From Tenacibaculum soleae (lineage in GTDB: Bacteria; Bacteroidota; Bacteroidia; Flavobacteriales; Flavobacteriaceae), in the NCBI RefSeq assembly GCF_001693415.1, contig NZ_MAKX01000001.1, positions 700,047-764,046 of the forward strand: a stretch of DNA of 64,000 bases, read 5' to 3'. The notes under the pieces are model-generated. The model was given only the letters and a program-made list of their open reading frames with translations, had not been told where the DNA came from and did no database searches. The first letter of the stretch is position 1. Each line of letters starts with the position of its first letter. The position numbers and the translations under genes are program-made. Below are positions 59,182 through 64,000 of this stretch, piece after piece.

Positions 59182-60171
59182 TTACGGTACTTGTACTTCG
59201 TTAATTATTGAGTTTATAATATCTAAAGAAGTAATGTTTTCTGCTTCAGCTTCATAAGTAATTCCGATTCTGTGACGTAATACATCGTTTACCACAGCTC
59301 GAACATCTTCTGGTATTACATACCCTCTTCTTTTAATAAAAGCATAACATTTAGCTGCTTTTGCTAAGTTGATACTTCCACGAGGCGAAGCTCCAAAATT
59401 AATTAAAGGTTGTAATTTTTCTAAATTATATCTTTCAGGGTAACGGGTTGCGAAAATAATGTCAAGAATATATTTTTCAATCTTCTCATCCATATATACT
59501 TCGTTAACAGCTTTACGAGCGTTTATAATTTGATCAATAGAAACTACAGGATTTACTTTACCAAAACTTCCGTTTAAATTAGCACGCATAATTGTTTGCT
59601 CGTCTTCTAACTTCGGATAATCGATAACAGTTTTTAACATAAAACGGTCAACCTGCGCTTCAGGTAAAGGGTAGGTTCCTTCTTGCTCAACCGGATTTTG
59701 AGTTGCCATCACCAAGAAAGGTTCTTGTAACTTAAAAGTTTCATCGCCAATAGTAATTTGACGTTCTTGCATCGCCTCTAAAAGAGCCGATTGCACTTTT
59801 GCAGGGGCACGATTAATTTCATCTGCTAAAACAAAGTTTGCAAAAATTGGCCCTTTTTTAATCATGAAATCATTTTCTTTCATGTTATAAATCATGGTAC
59901 CAACAATATCGGCAGGTAATAAATCAGGTGTAAACTGCACACGACTAAAACTACCTTGTACTGCTTTAGATAAGGTATTAATGGCTAGAGTTTTTGCTAG
60001 TCCAGGTACACCTTCTAATAAAATATGTCCGTTACCAAGAAGTCCGATAAGTAATCGTTCGATCATATATTTTTGACCAACAATAACTTTATTCATTTCG
60101 TTTGTTAATAAATCAACAAAAGCACTTTCTCTTTCAATTTTCTCATTAATGGCTCTTACATCTACATCCAT
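59182..60171 (-). CDS. moxR: MoxR family AAA+ ATPase
   Basis: A 329-residue ATPase. I start at 60171 (MDVDVRAINEKIERESAF), which follows a -7 promoter element by about 30 bases; the longer frame has none. Walker A is GVPGLAKT, Walker B is VLADEINRAPAKVQSALLEAMQE, and sensor 1 is ATQNPVEQEGTYPLPEAQVDRF. MoxR proteins act as chaperones assembling VWA-domain complexes, here BatA and BatB. First gene of the leftward operon of eight genes. Confidence 0.95.
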   Translation of the reverse strand: MDVDVRAINEKIERESAFVDLLTNEMNKVIVGQKYMIERLLIGLLGNGHILLEGVPGLAKTLAINTLSKAVQGSFSRVQFTPDLLPADIVGTMIYNMKENDFMIKKGPIFANFVLADEINRAPAKVQSALLEAMQERQITIGDETFKLQEPFLVMATQNPVEQEGTYPLPEAQVDRFMLKTVIDYPKLEDEQTIMRANLNGSFGKVNPVVSIDQIINARKAVNEVYMDEKIEKYILDIIFATRYPERYNLEKLQPLINFGASPRGSINLAKAAKCYAFIKRRGYVIPEDVRAVVNDVLRHRIGITYEAEAENITSLDIINSIINEVQVP

Positions 60172-60201
60172 AGTAATTAAAATCTGTTTTATTTTATGAA
60201 A

Positions 60202-60209
60202 CAAAGCTA
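60202..60209 (-). promoter_or_regulatory. Predicted -7 element of the MoxR/Bat operon
   Basis: On the minus strand TAGCTTTG matches TAnnTTTG, 30 bases before the chosen moxR ATG at 60171. Confidence 0.55.
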
Positions 60210-60365
60210 CAATAATAAGAAAATAACTGATGTTAAAGTATGGTTAAAGCTAAAAAACACATCATTTTAATTATTGTATGTGTTTTTATTTTGTGATTAT
60301 TTTAACATTTTGTTTGTTGTGTTGTTTAAATATTAGTATGTTTATAGAAAATTAACTATTTCAAT

Positions 60366-62996
60366 ATGAATAAAACAATTAAAATTAAAAGTCATGCTGT
60401 AAAGCAAAAGACCTTTCTTTTTATTAGTGCCTTATTATTGTCTTTTACAACAATGTTTGGTCAAACAATTAAAGGAAAGGTAATTGATGAGAGCGGAGAG
60501 CCGCTTCCTTTTGTAAATGTTTTGAAAAAAAACACGGTAAGTGGAGTTAGTACCAACGAAAACGGAGAGTTTTCTCTTGATGTAAAAAAATTACCTGTGA
60601 CCTTGGTGTTTTCATCAGTTGGGTTTACATCAATAGAACAAACTGTTTTTGAAAATTACTATGTAAACGTTGTCTTAAAAGAGGGGAATGTTTTAAATGA
60701 GGTAGTATTAACAGGTAACCGTTCGAAGCCTAGAACAATTTTAGATTCGGCAGTTCCTATTGACAATGTGAGTTTAAAAGAATTGCAGGCTACCGGACAA
60801 ACTGATATAGCTAAAATGTTAACTTATGCAATTCCTTCTTACAATTCAACAAGTCAATCAATTTCTGATGGTACAGCTCACTTTGATCCAGCTGATTTAA
60901 GAGGTTTAGGACCAAGTAGAACACTTGTGTTGGTAAATGGAAAACGTAAAAATCAAAGTGCTTTAGTGTATGTAAACGATACTCCAGGTAAAGGAGAGGT
61001 TGGAGTAGATATGAAAAGTATTCCTACAGCAGCAATTGAAAGAATTGAAGTTTTACGTGATGGTGCCTCTGCACAATATGGATCTGATGCGGTTGCTGGA
61101 GTTATCAATATTATTTTAAAGAAAAATATTGACTTTACACAGGTAAATGTTAATGCAGGAGTTACCAAAGAAGGTGATGGATTTAATGCCGAAGCTGATG
61201 TTAACCATACTTTTACGTTTGGTGATGGTGGGTATGTAAATGCTACGCTTGGTATGAGTTATCAAGATAAAACAAACCGAGCAGGAGAGCCTGGTAAAGA
61301 CGGATTGTTTGGGGTTGATAATCAGTGGACAAGAGATAACCCGGATTTAGGAATGAATATTGGGCAGCCAGAAATGAAAAAAGGAGATTTATTTGTAAAT
61401 GCTGAATATCCTTTAAATGATAATACAAAAGTATATGCTTTTGGAGGGTTTAATATTAGACAGGGAAAAAGTTTTGCTCTTTATAGAACTCCGTATTGGG
61501 TTCAAGATCCTCATAATTTATTACACGATGCAGGAACAGAATACCAAGGTTTTCAACCGACCTTTGAAACAGATATTAAAGACTTCTTATTTACAGCAGG
61601 AACAAAGTTTAAGTTAGGCGAATTTGATGCAGATGCGAGTGCAAGTTATGGTAGGAACTCTGTAGGGTATACGATTGGTAACACATTAAATCCAAGCTTA
61701 GGAGCTAGTAGCCCTACATCTTTTGATGCAGGAGCATATGCTTTTAGTAACATTATAGGTAATTTTGATGTGAGTCGTTCTTTTGGAGAAGTGAGTGTTG
61801 GATTAGGTTTTGAGGGGCGTCAAGAAAAATTTGATGTTACCGCTGGGCAAGAAGAGTCTTATATTGATGGAGGGGCACAGTCTTTTCCAGGATTACAACC
61901 AGGAAACGCTTTAAACGAAACAAGAACAAACATCGGAGGATACGCAACATTGGATTGGGATGTGTCTGAAAAATTTTTAATTGGAGGTGCAGTTCGTTAT
62001 GAAAATTATTCTGATTTTGGAGGAAACACTTCTTGGAAATTAAATTCAAGATATAAATTAGGTGAAGCTGGAGTATTACGTGCATCATACGGTACTGGTT
62101 TTAGAGCTCCTTCATTACATCAAGTATATTTAAGCAATGTACAAACATTACTTTCTGGTGGTACAATTTCTAACCAAGGTACATTTAATAACGTAAGTCC
62201 AGTAATTAAAGATTTAGGTGTGGAATCATTATTTGCAGAAACTTCTAAAAGTATTTCGGCAGGTTTAACAGTAAAGGCATCTAATAATTTTACTATTTCA
62301 TTAGATTATTATAATGTAAGAATTGAGGATAGAGTTTTATTTTCTGGTGAAATTACTGGAACTGATGATAACGGAAATCCTAATGCAGCAGTGCAACAAA
62401 TTTTAGATGATAATAAGGTTACAAGTATTAAGTTTTTTATAAATGCAGCAGATACTAAGACAGAAGGTATTGATTATACAATGCGTTATAAAAATATTGA
62501 TTTCGCATCAGGAAAATTAGGAATAAATTTAGCTTTAAACCTTAACCGTACAAAATTAGAAGGAGAGGTGAAAACACCTTCAAAATTATCGGGTTATAAG
62601 AATGCAATTTTTAATAGAAAAGAACAATCAAGAATTATTAGTGCTAGACCGAGTAGTAAGTTTTTATTCGGAGCAGATTATAAAATCAATAAGTTTAGTG
62701 CTGGTTTAAATAACACCTATTTTGGTGAAGTAACATGGCAACATGCAACTGATCCAAATAAAGATCAAACTTTTAGTGGTAAAGTAATTACGGATTTATC
62801 TTTCGGATATGAATTTTCTGAGGTAGTTTCTTTTACAGCGCAGGTAAATAATTTATTTGATATTTACCCAGATGAGGTTGAAGCAAAAGGAGATGTTACT
62901 ACTGATTTAGGAGGACGTTTTAAATATCCTTGGGAAGTAAATCAATTTGGATTTAGTGGAACAATGTTTAAAGCAGGGTTTACATTTAAATTTTAA
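60366..62996 (+). CDS. TonB-dependent receptor with carboxypeptidase-like regulatory domain
   Basis: An 876-residue outer-membrane receptor. Signal peptide to about residue 32 (TTMFGQ), then a carboxypeptidase-like domain (GKVIDESGEPLPFVNVLKK, STNENGEFSLDVKKLP), a TonB plug (TDIAKMLTYAIPSYN, DLRGLGPSRTLVLVNGKR, AIERIEVLRDGASAQYGSDAVAGVINIILKK) and a barrel ending MFKAGFTFKF. It is followed by a terminator and has no partner SusD or lipoprotein gene, so the substrate (siderophore, cobalamin or other) is open. A 161-base gap separates it from moxR. Confidence 0.92.
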   Translation: MNKTIKIKSHAVKQKTFLFISALLLSFTTMFGQTIKGKVIDESGEPLPFVNVLKKNTVSGVSTNENGEFSLDVKKLPVTLVFSSVGFTSIEQTVFENYYVNVVLKEGNVLNEVVLTGNRSKPRTILDSAVPIDNVSLKELQATGQTDIAKMLTYAIPSYNSTSQSISDGTAHFDPADLRGLGPSRTLVLVNGKRKNQSALVYVNDTPGKGEVGVDMKSIPTAAIERIEVLRDGASAQYGSDAVAGVINIILKKNIDFTQVNVNAGVTKEGDGFNAEADVNHTFTFGDGGYVNATLGMSYQDKTNRAGEPGKDGLFGVDNQWTRDNPDLGMNIGQPEMKKGDLFVNAEYPLNDNTKVYAFGGFNIRQGKSFALYRTPYWVQDPHNLLHDAGTEYQGFQPTFETDIKDFLFTAGTKFKLGEFDADASASYGRNSVGYTIGNTLNPSLGASSPTSFDAGAYAFSNIIGNFDVSRSFGEVSVGLGFEGRQEKFDVTAGQEESYIDGGAQSFPGLQPGNALNETRTNIGGYATLDWDVSEKFLIGGAVRYENYSDFGGNTSWKLNSRYKLGEAGVLRASYGTGFRAPSLHQVYLSNVQTLLSGGTISNQGTFNNVSPVIKDLGVESLFAETSKSISAGLTVKASNNFTISLDYYNVRIEDRVLFSGEITGTDDNGNPNAAVQQILDDNKVTSIKFFINAADTKTEGIDYTMRYKNIDFASGKLGINLALNLNRTKLEGEVKTPSKLSGYKNAIFNRKEQSRIISARPSSKFLFGADYKINKFSAGLNNTYFGEVTWQHATDPNKDQTFSGKVITDLSFGYEFSEVVSFTAQVNNLFDIYPDEVEAKGDVTTDLGGRFKYPWEVNQFGFSGTMFKAGFTFKF

Positions 62997-63018
62997 AAAG
63001 AAACATTTATTTTATATA

Positions 63019-63045
63019 GAAAGCACCTGAAAAGGTGCTTTTTTT
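63019..63045. terminator. Terminator between the TonB receptor and the LpxH-like gene
   Basis: An eight-base-pair stem (AAGCACCT with AGGTGCTT), four-base loop and T run; the genes converge here, so it may serve both. Confidence 0.85.
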
Positions 63046-63811
63046 ATGAATTATATTTTTTTAAAGATAGTTTTTTATCTTCAAAAACTCCGTAGGTAAA
63101 ATATTGAACCCAATCACCAGTGTTTATGTACTCGCTATTTTGATTAAGTTTAATTTCTAAAGGAAGATGACGATGTCCAAAAACAAAATAATCATACTGT
63201 TTTGTTTCTAGTTTTCGTTTGCAATATTGTACTAGCCATTCATTTTCTTCGCCTAAAAACTTAGCGTCTTCATCGCCAGAAATCATTTTGTTTTTAACAG
63301 ACATGTATTGTCCTAAACGAACTCCTAAGTCGGGGTGTAACCAACGGAATAGCCATTTAAAAGGCTTAAAAGTAAATACCTTTTTCATGCGTTTGTAACC
63401 TTTGTCGTGAGGTCCTAAACCATCTCCGTGCCCAATTAACAAAGTTTTTCCGTTTATGGTAAACTCTTGTGGTTTATGAAAAACAGGAATATTTAGCTCT
63501 TTTTCAAAATAATCATGCATCCATAAATCATGGTTTCCAACAAAAAAATAAATTGGGATTCCGCTATCTTTAATTTCGGCTAATTTACCTAAAACACGTA
63601 CAAATCCTCTAGGGACAACGGTTTTATATTCAAACCAAAAATCAAACAAATCTCCAAGTAAAAATATAGCTTCAGCATCTTTTTTAACTTCGTTTAACCA
63701 AGCAACAAATTTTTGTTCTCGCGGGTAACTAGCTTCTAAAGTTGGCGCTCCTAAATGTTGATCGGAAGCAAAATATACTTTTTTATTTTCGGAAGTGGTA
63801 ATGGAAATCAA
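63044..63811 (-). CDS. lpxH: UDP-2,3-diacylglucosamine diphosphatase (LpxH-like)
   Basis: A 255-residue calcineurin-type metallophosphatase. All metal motifs are present: ASDQHLGAP (D-x-H), LLGDLFDFWFEY (GDxxD), FVGNHDLWM (GNHD), IGHGDGLGP (GHxD) and FGHRHLPLE (GHxH). In the lipid A pathway LpxH cleaves UDP-2,3-diacylglucosamine to lipid X; Bacteroidetes members of this group carry that annotation. The start ISITTSENKKVYFASDQHLG is normal. Divergent from tadA. Confidence 0.9.
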   Translation of the reverse strand: MISITTSENKKVYFASDQHLGAPTLEASYPREQKFVAWLNEVKKDAEAIFLLGDLFDFWFEYKTVVPRGFVRVLGKLAEIKDSGIPIYFFVGNHDLWMHDYFEKELNIPVFHKPQEFTINGKTLLIGHGDGLGPHDKGYKRMKKVFTFKPFKWLFRWLHPDLGVRLGQYMSVKNKMISGDEDAKFLGEENEWLVQYCKRKLETKQYDYFVFGHRHLPLEIKLNQNSEYINTGDWVQYFTYGVFEDKKLSLKKYNS

Positions 63812-63821
63812 ATTGTAATTT

Positions 63822-63853
63822 TTGGTAAAAATAACTAATTTGAGCTACTTTTG
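63822..63853 (+). promoter_or_regulatory. Predicted promoter of tadA
   Basis: TTG at 63822-63824, a 21-base spacer and TACTTTTG at 63846-63853 match the Bacteroidetes -33/-7 pattern. The ATG is 20 bases downstream. Confidence 0.65.
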
Positions 63854-63873
63854 TTAAAAACACTAAGAATACC

Positions 63874-64000
63874 ATGGAAATAAACCCGTTTGACGATACT
63901 TATTTTATGAAAAAAGCGTTGCAAGAGGCAGAAATGGCTTTTGATAAAGGTGAGGTTCCTGTGGGTGCTGTAATTGTTTTTAAAGATAAAATAATTGCTA
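63874..64000 (+). CDS. tadA: tRNA-adenosine(34) deaminase, N-terminal part (cut by window end)
   Basis: Only the first 42 codons are in the window. They read MEINPFDDTYFMKKALQEAEM followed by AFDKGEVPVGAVIVFKDKIIA, which is the conserved N-terminus of TadA, the enzyme that makes inosine at the wobble position of tRNA-Arg. The zinc-binding HAE and PCxxC motifs would lie beyond the edge. Too short for its own complete ORF here, but the start and promoter are clear. Confidence 0.85.
   Translation, partial: MEINPFDDTYFMKKALQEAEMAFDKGEVPVGAVIVFKDKIIA

Overview
The window looks like ordinary chromosome from a marine-type member of the Flavobacteriaceae (Bacteroidota). The DNA is AT-rich. Many gene starts are preceded by the Bacteroidetes promoter element TAnnTTTG and lack Shine-Dalgarno sites. 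The gene families are characteristic of the group: GLPGLI, IPExxxVDY, carboxypeptidase-like TonB receptors, an RNase HI with a viroplasmin domain, and the MoxR/Bat operon. No prophage, insertion sequence, CRISPR array, rRNA or plasmid gene is visible. Both window ends are open; the right end cuts tadA.

Layout. 1-5.8 kb, mostly minus strand: an orphan double-glycine-leader peptide, a class A penicillin-binding protein, MarC, a DUF3124 lipoprotein, a quinone-reductase-like flavoprotein and a Crp/Fnr regulator. 5.9-11.4 kb: a seven-gene leftward cluster that I read as arsenosugar biosynthesis (DUF547 protein, AhpD-like protein, radical SAM ArsS, rhodanese, TIGR04282-type glycosyltransferase, purine nucleoside phosphorylase, ArsM). 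It ends in a clear terminator, and three different palindromic elements sit in its gaps. 11.6-12.0 kb: two identical tRNA-Leu(UAA) genes and a tRNA-Gly(GCC). 12.1-17.2 kb: a rightward cytochrome c oxidase assembly and subunit operon (ctaB, two subunit III genes, subunit IV, a cysteine-less SCO-like protein, SCO1, DUF420, a small CxxC membrane protein).

17.3-31.6 kb is housekeeping: TolC, TsaB, MscS, RNase HI, PurN, then acpP-fabF-rnc-IPExxxVDY-pyk, an M28 peptidase, a short SSB and YitT. 31.6-44.7 kb: Tex, a beta-propeller phytase paired with a TonB receptor, MetG, LD-carboxypeptidase, YraN, a TlpA-like thioredoxin, an SDR and CvpA. 44.7-51.4 kb: an outer-membrane receptor with a GLPGLI protein and a small secreted protein, downstream of an intergenic region rich in CCCTAAT-type repeats and palindromes, then a SulP transporter with carbonic anhydrase. 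51.5-60.2 kb: the complete leftward MoxR-DUF58-BatA/B/C/D/E operon. 60.4-64 kb: a TonB receptor, an LpxH-like phosphatase and the start of tadA.

The most unusual content is the arsenosugar cluster. In the established scheme ArsM methylates arsenite and ArsS transfers an adenosyl group to dimethylarsenite. The phosphorylase and glycosyltransferase would then exchange adenine for a different aglycone. The rhodanese, AhpD-like and DUF547 proteins are less understood partners. Other points of interest are the orphan GG-leader peptide, the repeat-rich region upstream of the GLPGLI locus, and a cysteine-free SCO paralog. All functional calls are by reading the sequence; no database search was possible.
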